From positions 21,152,923-21,216,922 of the forward strand of contig CM038222.1 of NCBI GenBank assembly GCA_021442155.1: a DNA stretch of 64,000 nt. Direction: 5' to 3'. The position numbers and the translations under genes are program-made. Shown in pieces: positions 37,375-51,000 of this stretch (within the stretch, counting starts at the first letter, position 1; the number at the start of each line of letters is the position of its first letter). This stretch comes from Cymbidium sinense. Lineage: Eukaryota; Streptophyta; Magnoliopsida; Asparagales; Orchidaceae. Below the pieces are notes generated by a model. That model was not told the origin of the DNA. It ran no database searches and saw only the letters and a program-made list of their open reading frames with translations.

Positions 37375-40300
37375 TTAGAGTGCAGATTGAATCTTCCCAT
37401 CTTACACTTAGGAGTCTTATAGACACTAAGACTTCCCTAGTACTAAGACACTTCTAATAATTAGGTAAACCCTTAACATAAGCCTAAAGACTTAGAAGGG
37501 TTAACCATATGATTAGGCCTTGGGATTAGATAATCCACCTACCCTACAACCTAAATCCAATCCATGTTCATCTTCTCAAACTAAACCTCAAGTTCAATTC
37601 AAGCATCAAATTCAAATCCAAATCCAAACCCAAATTCCAAAACCAAATGATTGAAGCACATGATAAAATCCAAACTTGAAACCCTTCCTAAGCCATATGA
37701 CCTATTCTATGGACTTAGCCAAATTTTATTCCAAATGATTCCAAAATTAACTGATTTTCTCATAATCAATTTATATCTTCAATCATCTTCCTAAAGATAA
37801 ATCAAATCTACATTCAATTGATCAAAACTAAATCAAACTAAATCAAATTAAATCAAAACCCTTCCTAAGCTGTATGACTTATCCCATGGACTTAGCCAAA
37901 TCTTAATCCAAATCAAGTCAATCATAATTTATTTTCTCAAAAATCAATCATATTTTCAATCATATTCATAAATTTAAATGAAATATACATTTAAATCAAA
38001 CCAAATCATAAATCCAAACCTAAGCCACACTGCCCAACTCCATGGACTTAGCCAAATTCCTTCATTCCAAAACCCAAATTCAATTGATTTTTTCATGAAC
38101 CAATCATACCTTCAATCATATTCACAAATATAAATGAAATCTATAATCATCAAGCCAAACCAAAATCAACCCATGTCAAAGCCAAGTTAACCCTTTTGAC
38201 TTGAAATATTCAAATGACCCAAAACCCATTTGAACCAAGCCAGTTGCAATTGTATTTATATATCAATCCTAAATCCATATCTAAACACAACTAAATCATA
38301 TTCAACCTAAAATCAAGCTAACTAAATCGAATTAGTAAACTTGACCCAAAGTGTCCAGTTTCACCTATTTGATCTAAGTTCTAATCCTACCTAAATTAGA
38401 TTGAACGAAGCCCATCAAAACCTCCCATCATGATGGTTGATCACCTTAAGTTGTTCAATTGTCACAAATTGGGTCAAACCAAGTCAACCCTTTAACCCAT
38501 ATGAACCCAAACTAGCCAAATTATAACATATGCCAAATCCCTTGAAACTAATGATTCATACCAAATCAAAATAAATATTTTAATATGACTTGACCTTCAA
38601 TTGAGTCAAACCAAATCCAATTGGCCCTCTTGACCCAAGTTGACCCAAATTGACCTAAAAAACTAATTAAGTTAAATCAAAATATAACCAAATTATTTGC
38701 AACCAATGGCTCAAGTTCATTCCAAATTGATTGTTGAACTTGACCAAAGCTATGATTGGACCAAATTAAACCCAAATTACTAGTTAACCCAAATTGACCA
38801 AAGGTTCAATAAAATCAAAACCAAATCCAAATTAATTGAAACTAAAGCCTACAATCAATTTCAACTAAATCAAAGCCAACACCCAACCCAATTAATAATT
38901 TGGTCAAATTGGTCAACTTAACCCATTTGACCCAAATAAATTGAAATGAGACAAAATAAAATCTAAGCCAAACTAAAACAAACCAATTAAACTAAAACAT
39001 CCCAAATGATCATATGAACTTGACCCAACCCTTAGTTTGACCCAATTTGTCCAATTGGTCAAATTGACCCAACCTAACCCAATTTGACCTAAATGAGTCA
39101 AATTGAGCCAAAACTAACCAAATCAACTCCAATTGACTTCCACTTTTGGCTCATTTCAAATCTACCCAAATGAAATCCAATGCCAAAAGATCATTCTACC
39201 CTTGGGTCAAGGGCATCACATGAGACAAATCACACATGTAAGTGGCCATTTTCATTCATTAGCTACTTGGTACTCTCCCAATGGTCCATCTAGGCACCTA
39301 GGACACTGACCAACTTGACTCAAGGGGTGGTTGGGTCAGCCATGACCCATGGGAGGTGAAATCACCTCACCCTCCCCATTGGAGCATTTGTAACCCATAG
39401 CACACCCATGATTCCTCCTTGGCAGCCACCTCCACACCTTCAACCAACCAAACTGAGCCAACTCACCTCCTCCCTACCACCCACGACTCCCTGAGATGGC
39501 CTGACGGCCACTAGAAGCCAAACCTAATCACATCGTCTGATCAAGATGTATACACCCCCTCATTTTCACTCAAACACACACACAAATCATTCCTTAGAGC
39601 CTTAGCTACCCAAGATGAGCTGCTAGAGTCATTCCCTAAGCTCCCAAACTCATTCCTTGACCAGAAAATGCCATTCCCGTCTATCCCGAAATAGGACACT
39701 CCCATTTTTGACCTAACTTCCCCTTTTCTCCATAAAACTAAATTTAATTTTGCACGCACCTTCCTTAGGCCTCATCGAGTAAGAATGAATCATCTCCCAA
39801 GCTTCTTGAGCATCGAAGGTGGGACTTTAATCAAAGTCAAGCTCCAAATCATCAATTTGTGGCCTTCTTAGGGAACGTCAAGGAATTGATCCAATTACTG
39901 CTCGATAGGGCTTCAGCTCCACTAGATAAAGCTTCCTCAATCATTCGAGCCACTGGTCTTGAGCTCCGATGAGGTATGCTTCCAAAACTGATCCTTAAGA
40001 AAAAATGGGTTGGAGCATTTTGAAGAAAACTTGCATCTCGTGTGATCTTTACCGTTGGATCCCCTCTGATCGATGTCGTGAATATGTGGGATCCTTTTGG
40101 AGTTGACCCGAGCTCGGGTAAGCTCAGATCAAGTGAGGAATGGCAAACAAACTACATTCTCCCTCACTCGAGTGAGTTAGATCACACACCATCCATTCTA
40201 CGTGATCGAAACAAATGGTTGTGATTAGACCTGCTAGATCAATTTGATTTAATCCTATTAAGTTGTGAGATTAATCATAGCCATCCGATCATAGATCGGA

Positions 40301-41850
40301 CGGTGGATGAGAAAATGCATCCGCCGCCACCACATAGGTGTTGAGTAGGATAAGTTTTAGGTAGCCAATCCCACGACGATATGTGGAAAGAGCACCGCTT
40401 CAGTGCGCCAACAAGATTAGGCTTTAATTAGGTTTAATTAATCATTTTTAATGACTGAAACTTTGAAAAATCATAAAACATCATAGAAAAATAAAAAAAT
40501 GAAAATAAATAGTCATTTTAAAGGTCTTTTAGAGGACAATTAATTAAAAATGATTTTAACTAATTTTGAATAGTAATTAAAGTTTAATTACAAAATTAAT
40601 TAGCTTAATTGCTTTTAAATTACTTGAGCAATTAATTCAAAATTTTATGGGTTAATTTAATGGGATGACCTCTGCCTCCCATGATTTTCTTCAGATTTAT
40701 TGCTCACTTAATTAGGAAAACTTACTAATTAAACCTTAACTACTATTTTAAGTTAATTAATGATTAATTAATTCCATGAAAAGTAATAAATTGGTTAATT
40801 AAGTTTATTAATAATTGGTCAACAATAACTGTACTAAGGAAAAGGGTTGGGACCCCTTTCCCTAAGTTCATTTCACCCTTTTTTATAATGAAATTAGTTA
40901 AGATTAAATTATTTAATTAAATCACTTAATCAAATTGAAATCATATTCAAATCAGAACTTAATTAAATAAATCATGGAGTAAATCTTTGGGTGTTTAATA
41001 ACTTAAAAGAGTTTAATGAAATTATGGTTAGTCCATATGTGTGGGAAAACCATAAGAGTAATTAATTAAGTGCCTTAATCTAATTCATGAGCCAATTGCA
41101 TTAGGCCCCTTTTATTTCCTAAGAACATTGGAAGTTTATTTTCCATTCATATCATGTTGGCTCATAATTATTTAGTTAATTACTTTAAGGTGACATAGGT
41201 AATGGTAATTAATTCATCTAATTAAGGGTTCAACTTAATTAACCCATAAAATTAACTTAATTATATTTCCTTAAATAAAATCAAATCACTAATGTGGGAA
41301 TGGGTTTAAAACAACAAATGATGATTTCTCTTCGCCTCTTCAAATCAGATCAAATCCAAAACTTAATTAATAAAGAAGCTTTGGTTTGCTCTAAATAATC
41401 TTATTTGATTTGATTATCCTTTAGAACTAGTTTGGTTGAATTAAACACATGCTTATATTTGATTGTCCTCTTTTCAATCAATTAAATTTGGTATGTCAAT
41501 TAAATTCATGCATCCATCTTTTCAAAATAAAGTAAAATAAAGTCGATTTTCTTTATGTAAGCATGCATGTGTTGATTTAATTTAACATATGCATGGCTAT
41601 TATCACTATTAAATCCAAATGTATTTTTCAAAAGCTTATAAATGAATAATAGTATGCGTTATGATGCTATTTATAAATACATAAGAAATGCATGTGCTTA
41701 TAGCTTAAGTGTATGAATGTTGAGTTCTCTTTCCTCTATTCAAGTGTTGATTTATATAAGATTGAATGGTAATAAGTATATACCGACATTTCTAGAGCAC
41801 ATGGTTTTAGCTAGCCCCAAAGAGGTCATTTGATTAGACTTCCCTCATTT
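37375..41850. mobile_element. XY3: right-truncated XY insert
   Basis: Starts after CCTCAC (37369-37374) at the same protease position as the other copies. X runs to about 39560 and Y to about 41850. It stops inside the first of the three internal Y repeats, where the sequence changes to a piece of the glycine-rich-protein UTR. The missing side would hold the end of Y, the protease start and gag. No coding sequence. Confidence 0.6.
40270..40320. other. Inverted repeat in Y3 head
   Basis: CCGATC and GATCGG arms separated by a few bases near 40285-40300, with CCATC and GGTGG-like extensions. The homologous places in Y1 (near 2960) and Y2 (near 15200) are eroded. It could form a small hairpin. 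No function is implied. Confidence 0.35.
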
Positions 41851-41910
41851 GTTACTTGGTTGATGAAATCAAAAAGAAGAATTGTTGAATCTAAATTTGT
41901 TCTCTATTAA
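41851..41910 (+). pseudogene. Short glycine-rich-protein 3'-UTR remnant at the T2 left edge
   Basis: TTGATGAAATCAAAAAGAAG and TTGTTGAATCTAAATTTGTTC align with the UTR end at 29870-29930. It connects truncated XY3 to telomere-like array T2. Confidence 0.65.
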
Positions 41911-44001
41911 AAATAAAAAATAAAAACCCTAAACTCTAAACCCTAAACTAAAACCTGAACCCTAAACCTAAAAACTAAACCATAAAAATGCTAAACTCTA
42001 AACCTTAAACCCTAAACCCTAAAACCTACAACCCTAAACACTAAATTGTAACCCTAAAAACCTAAAATCCAAAACCTAAACCAAAAAATACTTAAAAATA
42101 AAATAAATAAAAAAATCTAAACCTAAGTAAAATAAAAACCAAAACTAGAACCTAAACCTAAACCTAAACCTAAAAATAAAAAAATAAATAAAAACTAAAA
42201 TAAAATAAAATAAATAAAAACCTAGACTAAACTAAAAATAAAATAAACATAAAAATAAAAAACCTAAATAAAATCAAAACTAAACCTAAAATAAAAATAA
42301 AGTAAACAAAAATAAAAAGAAATAAAATTTAAATAAAAATGTAAACATAAAAATAATTAAAAAATAAAACCTAAACCCTAAACCTAAAATAAACAAAATA
42401 AAATAAATATAAACCTAAACTAAAATAAGTAAAACCTAAACCTAAACCTAAAATAAATTTAACCTAAACCTAAACCTAAACTAAATAAAATAAAATAAAC
42501 TAAAATAAACCTAAACCTAATCTAGAAATCAAAACCTAAAAATAAACCTAAAATAAAAACCTAAAACCTAAACATAAAAAATAAAATATAAAAACCTTAA
42601 CCTAAACCTAAGAATAAAAATTAAAACCTAAACCTAAAAATAAAATAAAAATAAAATAAAAATAAAACTAAACTAAAAAATAAACATAAACCTACACCTA
42701 AACCTAAAAAATAAACTAAAATAAATAAACCTAATTTAAATAAACAAAACTAAATAAAAATAAAAAATAAAAATAAATAAAAATAAGAAATAAAATAAAC
42801 TAAAATAAATAAAAAAATAATCTAAATAAACTAAATAAAATTAAACCTACGGGTTTACTTAATTTTTTTTAAAAAAAAATTATAAACCCTAAACGTTAAA
42901 CCCAAAATCATAAATCCTAAACACTAAACCCTAAATGCTAAAACTAACCCTAAACCCTAAGCCCTAAAAAACCATAAACCCTAAACCCTAAACACTAAAC
43001 TAACCCTAAACCCTAAACCCTAAACCTGAAACCCTAAACCGTAAACCCTAAAAATCCTAAACCGTAAACCCTAAACCCTAAACCCTAACCATAAACCCTA
43101 AACCCTAAAATAATAAACCCTAAAACCTTAAACCCTAAATCTTAAACTCTAAACCCTAAACCCTAAAAACCTAAACATAATACAACCTAAAAATGAAATT
43201 AATAAAAAATCCAAAACATAAATTTAATAAAATATTAAAATAAAATAAATACCTAAACTAAAACCTAAACCTAAACAAAATAATAAAATAAAATAAAAGA
43301 TAACAATAAACTAAAATAAAATAAAGAAAAACATAAACTAAAATAAAAAATAAAATAAACCTATGAATAAAAAACCTTAAAAAAATAAAAACTAAATGTA
43401 AAATATGAACAAAATAAACATAAAATAAAGTAAAATAAAAATTTAAAACTAAACCAAAATTAAATAAATAGAAACCTAAACTAAAGTAAAAAAAATAAAA
43501 AACCAAAATTAAATAAAATAAAACCTAAAATAAAAATAAAATAAAACAAAAATAAAATAAAATAAAATCTAAATAAAAACTTAAACCTAAAAAATAAACT
43601 TTAAAATAAATAAACATTAAAACCTAAACCCTAAACTAAAAAGAAAAACCTAAACCTAAAATAAAAATAAAATAAACCTAAACCTAAACTAAAATAAATA
43701 AAACCTATACCTAAACTTAAAATAAACTAAACCTAAACCCTAAATAAAATAAAATAAGATAAAAATAAACCTAAACTTAAACTAAAAAATAAAACCTAAA
43801 AATAAACCTAAAATGAAAACCTAAAACCTAAACCTAAAAAAAATAAATAAAAACCTAAACCTAAACCTAAAAATAAAAAATAAAACCTAAACCTAAAATA
43901 AATAAATTAATAAAACTAAAATAAAAAGTAAACCTAAACCTAAACCTAAACCTAAAAAGTAAAATAAAATAAAAAACCTAAACTAAAATAAATAAACTAA
44001 A

Positions 44002-44686
44002 TATTGACAACAACAACAACAACAACAACAACAAGCCATTATCCCACTAAGTGGGGTCGGCAACATGAATCCTTAATCTCCATTGCGTCCAATTATGTGT
44101 CAAATTCTCATTCAATTCAATTATACTAAGGTCATTTTTTATACATCTTAACCATGTCTTTTTAGGTCTACCTCTACTTTTCTTAACATAAGGCAAATCT
44201 TATGCATTTACTCTCTTAACTGGATCATTGGACGACCAACCCTTTATGTGGCCAAACCATTTAAGGCTACTCTCTCTAATTTTATCTGCCATCAGAGCTA
44301 CACCAACTTTTTCTCGAACATACACATTTCACATTCTATCTCTAAGAGTAAAGCCACTCATCCACTTGAGCATCCTCATCTCTACAACATTTAACTTAGT
44401 CTCATGCTTATTTTTTATTGGCCAACATTATACACCATAAGTCATTGCTCGTCTTACCACCATCTTATAAAATTTTCCCTTAAGTTTAAGTTTTACTATC
44501 ACACAAAAGATATGCATTCCTCCCTTCAACCATCCAACTTGAATTCTACTAATAACATCTCCATCTATTTCACCATCATTTTGAACAATAGAGCCTAAAT
44601 ATCTGAATCGCTCACTCTTTTTAATGACTTGTTCACCTAATGTCACAACACCACCACTATATCTTCTACAACTAAAATTATACTCC
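44002..44686 (-). mobile_element. 5'-truncated RTE LINE fragment inserted in T2
   Basis: On plus it starts with a (CAA)n tail (44007-44033) followed by GCCATTATCCCAC, the complement of the RTE 3' end. On the minus strand 44428-44688 reads GGVVTLGEQVIKKSERFRYL and SIVQNDGEIDGDV, the C-terminal part of the RT ORF, also found in the copy at 7912-9285. Flanked by ATAAATAAACTAAA at 43988-44001 and 44687-44700, a 14-bp match that fits a target duplication but could partly be chance in this simple background. Confidence 0.85.
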
Positions 44687-45121
44687 ATAAATAAACTAAA
44701 CTAAATAAAAAAATAAATAAACATAAATAAAAATAAAAAAAATTAAAATAAACTAAAATAAATAAAAAATAAACTCAATAAACTTAAACCTACTAGTTTA
44801 TTTAATTTAATAAAAAAAAAATGGTAACCTTAAACCCTAAATCTACAACCCTAAACCTTAAATCCCTAAACCCTAAACCTTAAACCCTAAAACCTAAAAC
44901 CTAAAACCATAAACCTTAAACCTAAATCCTAAACACTAAAGACTAAACCCTAAACCCTAAAAACCTAAAAACCTAAACCTAAAGTAAATAAAAACAAAAA
45001 CTAAAATAAATAAAAAACTTAAACCTATATAAAATAAAAAATAAATAAAATGAAAACCTAAACTAAAACCTAAACCTAAACATAAAAATAAAATATAAGA
45101 AAAAATAAAAATTAAATTAAA

Positions 45122-45126
<5 letters not shown>

Positions 45127-45165
<39 letters not shown>
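45127..45165. repeat. (AT)n microsatellite in T2
   Basis: An uninterrupted run of AT dinucleotides within the AATAAA-rich part of the array. No other function is visible. Confidence 0.9.
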
Positions 45166-45169
<4 letters not shown>

Positions 45170-48078
45170 TAAACTAAACTAAAAAATAAAATAAACCTAA
45201 AAATTAAAACCTAAAAAAAAACAAAATTTTAAATAAAAATAAAATAAACCTAAAATAAGAACTAAATAAAAACATAAACCTAAAAATAAAACCTAAAAAT
45301 TAATAAAAGATAAAACATAAACTCTAAACTAAAAAAAAACCTAAACCTAAAATAAACTAAACCTAAACCCTAAACTAAATAAAAATAAATAAATAAATAA
45401 ACCTAAACTAAAACTAAAAAATAAAACCTAAAAATAAACCTAAAATAAAAACCGAAAACCTAAACCTAAAAAATAAAATAAAAACCAAAACCTAAACCTA
45501 AAAATAAAAAATAAAACCTAAACCTTAAAAAAACATAACTAAAAAATAAACATAAACCTAAACCTAAACATAAAAACTAAACTAAAATTGAAAACTTAAA
45601 ATAAAATAAATAAACTAAACAAAATAAATAAAACCTAAATAAAATGAAAAAATAATATACTAAAAAAATAAATAATAAACTAAACAAACCTAAACCAACT
45701 GATTTACTTAATTTAAAAAATAACCCTAAACCCTAAATCCTAAACCCTAAACCATAAACCCTAAACTAAACTAAACCCTATACATAACTAAACTAACCTG
45801 ACCTAAATCCTAAATCTAAACCTAAACCCTAACCTAAAGAGCTCTAAAACCCTAAACCCTAAACTAACCTAACCCCAACTAACCTAAACCCTAAACTAAA
45901 CCTAAACCACTCCTAAACTCTATAAACCCTAAACACTAAAACCTAAACCTACTAAACCCTAAACCACCCTAAACCCTAAACCCTAAATCCTAAATCATAA
46001 ACCCTAAATCCTAAACCCTAAACCTAAACCTAAACCCTAAAACATAAAAACCTACACTTAAACTAAATAAAACTTAAAATTAAAATAAATAAATAAACTA
46101 AACCTAACATTAAAAATAAAATAAAAATATAAAAAATTAAAATAAAATAAATAAAAAGCTAAACTAAACAAAAAAATAAAATAAGCCTAAGAATAAAAAA
46201 CCTAAACAAAATAAAAACTAAAAATAAAATAAACTTAAAATAAAATAAAAACTAAATAAAAACAAAAACCTAAAAAATAAACCTAAAAAAATAAAACAAA
46301 AATAAATAAAAAATAAAACTTAAAATAAAAATAAAATAAAATAAATAAAATATACCAAAACTTAAACTAATATAAATAAAACCTAAACCTAAACATAAAC
46401 CTTAACTAAATAAAATAAAATAAACTAAAATAAACCTAAACCTAAACTAAAAAATAAAATCTAAAAATAAACCTAAAATAAAATCGAAAACCTAAACCTA
46501 AAAAAAATAAAACAAAAACCTAACCTAAACCTAAAAATAAAAAATAAAAATTAAACATAAAAAATAAATTAAAAATAAAACTCAAATAAAAAATAAACCT
46601 AAACCTAAAAAAATAAACTAAAATAAAAAACCTAAATTAAAATAAATAAATTAAATTAAAAAAATAAAAAATAAAGCTAAATAAAAAAAATAAAATAAAA
46701 TCAAACAAATAAAAAATAAACTAAATAAACTGAATAAACTTAACCTACTGGTTTATTTAATTTATAAAAACCAAAACTCTAAACCCTAAAACCTAAAACT
46801 AACCCTAAAACTCTAAACTCTAAAACCTAAACCCTAAACCCTAAACTAAACCTTAAACCCTAAACCCTAAACTCTAAAACCCTACCCTATACCCTAAACC
46901 CTAAAACTTACAACTCTAAACCCTAAACTAACCCTAAACCTTAACCCTGAACCCTAATCCCTAAACCTTGAATAAAGATGTGATTAGGAGTAGATCTAAA
47001 GAATGACCTAATCCTAACATAGTTATGGTAGCTAAAGAAAATGTCTTCAAAAGACTTTCCCTTGAGTATTAGAGATTTGAATAGCCTAAACCCTAACCCT
47101 AAATCATATTATAATACCATGTGTTATAGTATAATGTTGCATCATATATTTGAGCATGTAGTGATGTGTTTTTGGATGTTATAATATGTTTTAAAATGTT
47201 TTAGTATATTATGGTATTCTACTATATTAATATAAATCAAAAAATATTAATTTAATAAATCGATGATGAAATTTGTTAAATTTGAAGTGAATTGTAGTAC
47301 CAAAGATGTGTTATGCCATAGTCTAAAAAAGTAAGATTTTATGTTCAAAATAAATATTATATGTTGTAGCATGGTATAGCATCATATATCATAATATATT
47401 ATTCTACACATTTTAAATTCTTTTAGTATTTTACAATCAAATAAACATACACTAGCATTATTTATAAAAAATGTTGATTTAAACTTTAAAGTGGTGGATT
47501 TTGGCCAAATTCATAATAGGTAGAGTATAATAATGTACTCAATTTAAAATATGTAAGTGATATGATTAAAATATATTATTTTTATTATTTAGACTAGATT
47601 TATGATTTTATATCTTAAGCAATCCCTTGTGATGTGATATGTAAATATTATATAATATAAGTGTATTATAATATAAGATGCCATAACATAGCATCATTCA
47701 TTATAACATACCATTGTATTATTATTTGTTGTTTAGCATATTTTAGTTTATTATAGTATGATGTAGTAGAGTTTATATTAGTGTAATTCATAAAAAAATA
47801 CATTTATATGAGATGATGGATTTGGCCAAATTTAGGTAAGCTAGGAACATCATTGGGGTGTGCTATGTGTCATTTAATCAAAAGACGAATTTTGCATCCA
47901 AAATAAATGATCAATTTTCAACCAAAATTTATAAATTTTTTGTTTAAAGTGATTCATTTTATGATGCAATGTAAGATAATATATTATATGAAAGCATATT
48001 AAAATAAAATACATAACAATATAATTCACATATATAATGTGTGGTGTGTTACTAAATGTTATTGTACATTTTAGTATG

Positions 48079-51000
48079 TTTTTTTTTTTTTTGAAACTTG
48101 TACAAATAATAGTAAAAGTAATACAAGAACTAGCAAAGGCTAGAGTCTAAAACAAAGCTAAATAGAAGCAACATGCTTCTTATCATCCTCAAATAACGAA
48201 ATAAAATAGAAGGTAAAGTAGAAACATCTAAAGACAAGTAAAGTCCTAGCCATAAAGCACGAGGTCCAACGCTGAAGTCCCAAACGTAACTAAGGTAAGA
48301 AAGAAACTAGAGAGGGAGAGAAGACCTAAGATGGTCTTCCTAGTAAATTGACAACACTAATGTTGTCCTCCAATATGATGCCCTTGTACTCATCATACAT
48401 CCAAGGGTCAACAAGTTCTTAACAAAGCATAAATAGATCTCTATGAAAGCACTATCCCAATGGAGAAACTGGATACCAAAGCCTTGATGAAGTCACCAAA
48501 TCATAAACCCCAATGCCACCAAGCCGAGGAGAGAGAAAACCATCTACATTCATTAGCCATCCAGGGGAGTCCATAAAAAGCGGTAAAGTGGAGCTCCCAT
48601 CTAATAAAGGTAGATGCATTTGTAAAAGCCTCCAAAATAGTAGGAAGAATGACCTTTGGTGTCCCATGTTGACTACCATGTGTCTTTGCATTCCATGTCC
48701 TCCAAACTTGATATATCATGCTAATAACTCTACCCCAAGCCATGTCGACTTGGTGGTCCGCTCAAATGCAAAATCATGAGCATTAGAAAGAGGGGAGGTT
48801 AACTCCCAAGAGGACAAACCCCAGATGATGAGGAAGTAAATGTAGTGAGGATATGATCCGTGTCTTCAATCTCCATGCCCGGGGCAATGAGTCTCCTAAG
48901 AAGACCCCAAGAGTGGAGCCAGGTAGGTTGGTGGCATTCTTGGAACCCTAAAAAACTTCTCTCATGCAAATGGAACTTTGTAGCCAAGAGTAGCTGGGAA
49001 GGGTGGAAGAGGGCATCAAACCGCCGAGATTTCCCCAAAGGGAGGTGAAGAAGCTCCTTCTGCTCATCTAAGTAATGAAGCTCCACCTTGGTAATGCTTC
49101 AAGATCCTAAAATGCTACTCTAGTCGGTAATATCCCATGTCTGTCCCTATGGATGAAGCGAGCCTGATCCTCAAGGCTATGCATCTAAGAAAGTCGGTCT
49201 CAAGGAATAATCACCTAACCATGTGTGATCCAAAATAACTTTGCCATCAATCTTCCAAAGAATGAGGTTCAAGACTTTAAGAATGAAAGTCTTGAGTCCC
49301 CCTCTTCAAGCTTCCACTCAAATATCTTCCCATAGCAATGCAAAAAGTAATGAAGTGGGCTTTAAGAAAATCCCAACCTGCTAGAGGGACCTGTGGGGTA
49401 GAGTGAAAACCAAGCCCCCATGCTTAGGTAAACAAACCAATACATAGTGAATGCCCCCTAGACTCTTGTCCCATAAGAAGGACCTACATAACCTCCTCCG
49501 CAACACATTCAAGGGAATAAAAATAAACCAACTAAAAATAAATAGATATGGGAGAGATGTTGACCCCAAGACATAATCTTCTCTTCCTAACCTAAATCAT
49601 GCTTGTAGAGCTTCCTCATAGCCAACTAAGGCCAAGATACTCCATCTCTTGGACCTATAACCCAATAAGCCTAATCTGATTAGTCCTCCATCTCTTAAAA
49701 ATAAAGAGAATAAAACCGCTGATCCTTAACACAATCATCAAGAATGGCTTTAATTTGCATGTATAAAATCGAAAATAATAAGAGATTAGAGATGAGGTCC
49801 CCTTTCACACACCTGTGTTTGGCCCTCTACTTAAAAGCTAAAGTAGCTCATAACATAGAAAATAATGAGAGTGGACAAAACCTAAATCCACTCAAAATGG
49901 GGAGACTTCACCATTCGAAGATGGAGAATCTAGGGTGAGTGACACAAAGAATCCACTTATAATGTGGAACCCCATCAAGGTGAGCATCTTTTCAATGTAA
50001 TATCTTATCATAGGCTTGCTCCATATCAACTTTAATCGCCATGAAACCAACTAAGAAGAATAATTTGTTGATGATCTCTTGGGCAAGGAGAGAATGGTGA
50101 GAGATGTTCCAAATAAAAGCACCTTGTTCTTGAAACAAGGAGAGGTAGTAAATGCTTCAACTGCTCACCAAAATCTTGGCCACCACTTTATAGATCGCCA
50201 CTGCAATGGGCAAATTTGAAGGAGTTAGCCCAATAACTTTGGGGATGAGGACAATAAGTGTCTCCTTCCATGAATCCTCCATATGATCAAATTCAAAGAA
50301 CTCAATGAAGAATGACATCCTTCTTCACACAAGGCCGAAATGCTTGTAAAAGAGGTGATCCCATCAAGTCCGTGTGAACTTACTCCCCATAGAATGAATT
50401 GCCTCCCAAATATCTTGATCAACCTTCAAGAAGAGATTTGGCCAAGGAACTCTAATAGGCCAACCATCAAGGGAGACATCCCTCAACCCATTTTTTGCCT
50501 AAAGAAGGAAGTGAAAATATCAAATATCGGGTTCTCAATCATACCTCCATCCACCATTGCAATAATCTTGGTCCTGCAGAGGGGCAACCGATGGAAAAAT
50601 GAGTGTTCCCATCTCCATCCTGAGCCATCTAGTTTTAGCCCTTTGTCTCCACCAACGCCAATGTAGAGTTAAGCTAATAACCTTAGAGGGAGTTCTTGGT
50701 AGGAGTGAGTCCATCATGAATAATCAAGAGTTTGAGAGAGGTAATGTCCTTTCCAAGTCAATCTGAGAGTGGAGGTTCTTCAACATACTCTTACTTCAAT
50801 GGAAGAGAGATGTAGGGTACCACAACTCTTTCTATGGAGAATTGCCTTTGAGCCAAAGTCTCCTTACGCTTCTTCCAAACCACCTCCAACTCATGGATAA
50901 GAGAGCCAAGTATCTTCAAACCTTAACCATCTCAGGGGCTTAAGTTGAAAGAGGAAGAAGAAGATATGATCTTGATAAGTGATGAACCTTGGTATCCAAG

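Larger units (their letters stand above)
41911..46968 (+). repeat. T2: telomere-like higher-order repeat
   Basis: Same composition and C-strand orientation as T1. Spacer boxes ACCTAC-GGTTTACTTAAT or close variants lie near 42843, 44785, 45687 and 46741, giving about 0.9-1.05 kb between the last three. Each is followed by T/A runs and then a CCCTAAA-rich segment. It ends two bases before TGAATAAAG of Z2, exactly as T1 does before Z1. It is interrupted by an RTE fragment at 44002-44686. Confidence 0.85.

Noticed and set aside
43258..43506. An 82-codon phenylalanine/tyrosine-rich minus-strand frame that looks like a membrane protein.
   Set aside because: It is the translation of A-rich CCTAAA/AAATAAA repeats. 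TTT and TTA codons give a false hydrophobic segment.
48513..48779. Plus-strand frames of 60-110 codons across 48500-52200.
   Set aside because: They are antisense shadows of the L1 LINE, whose coding motifs are all on minus.
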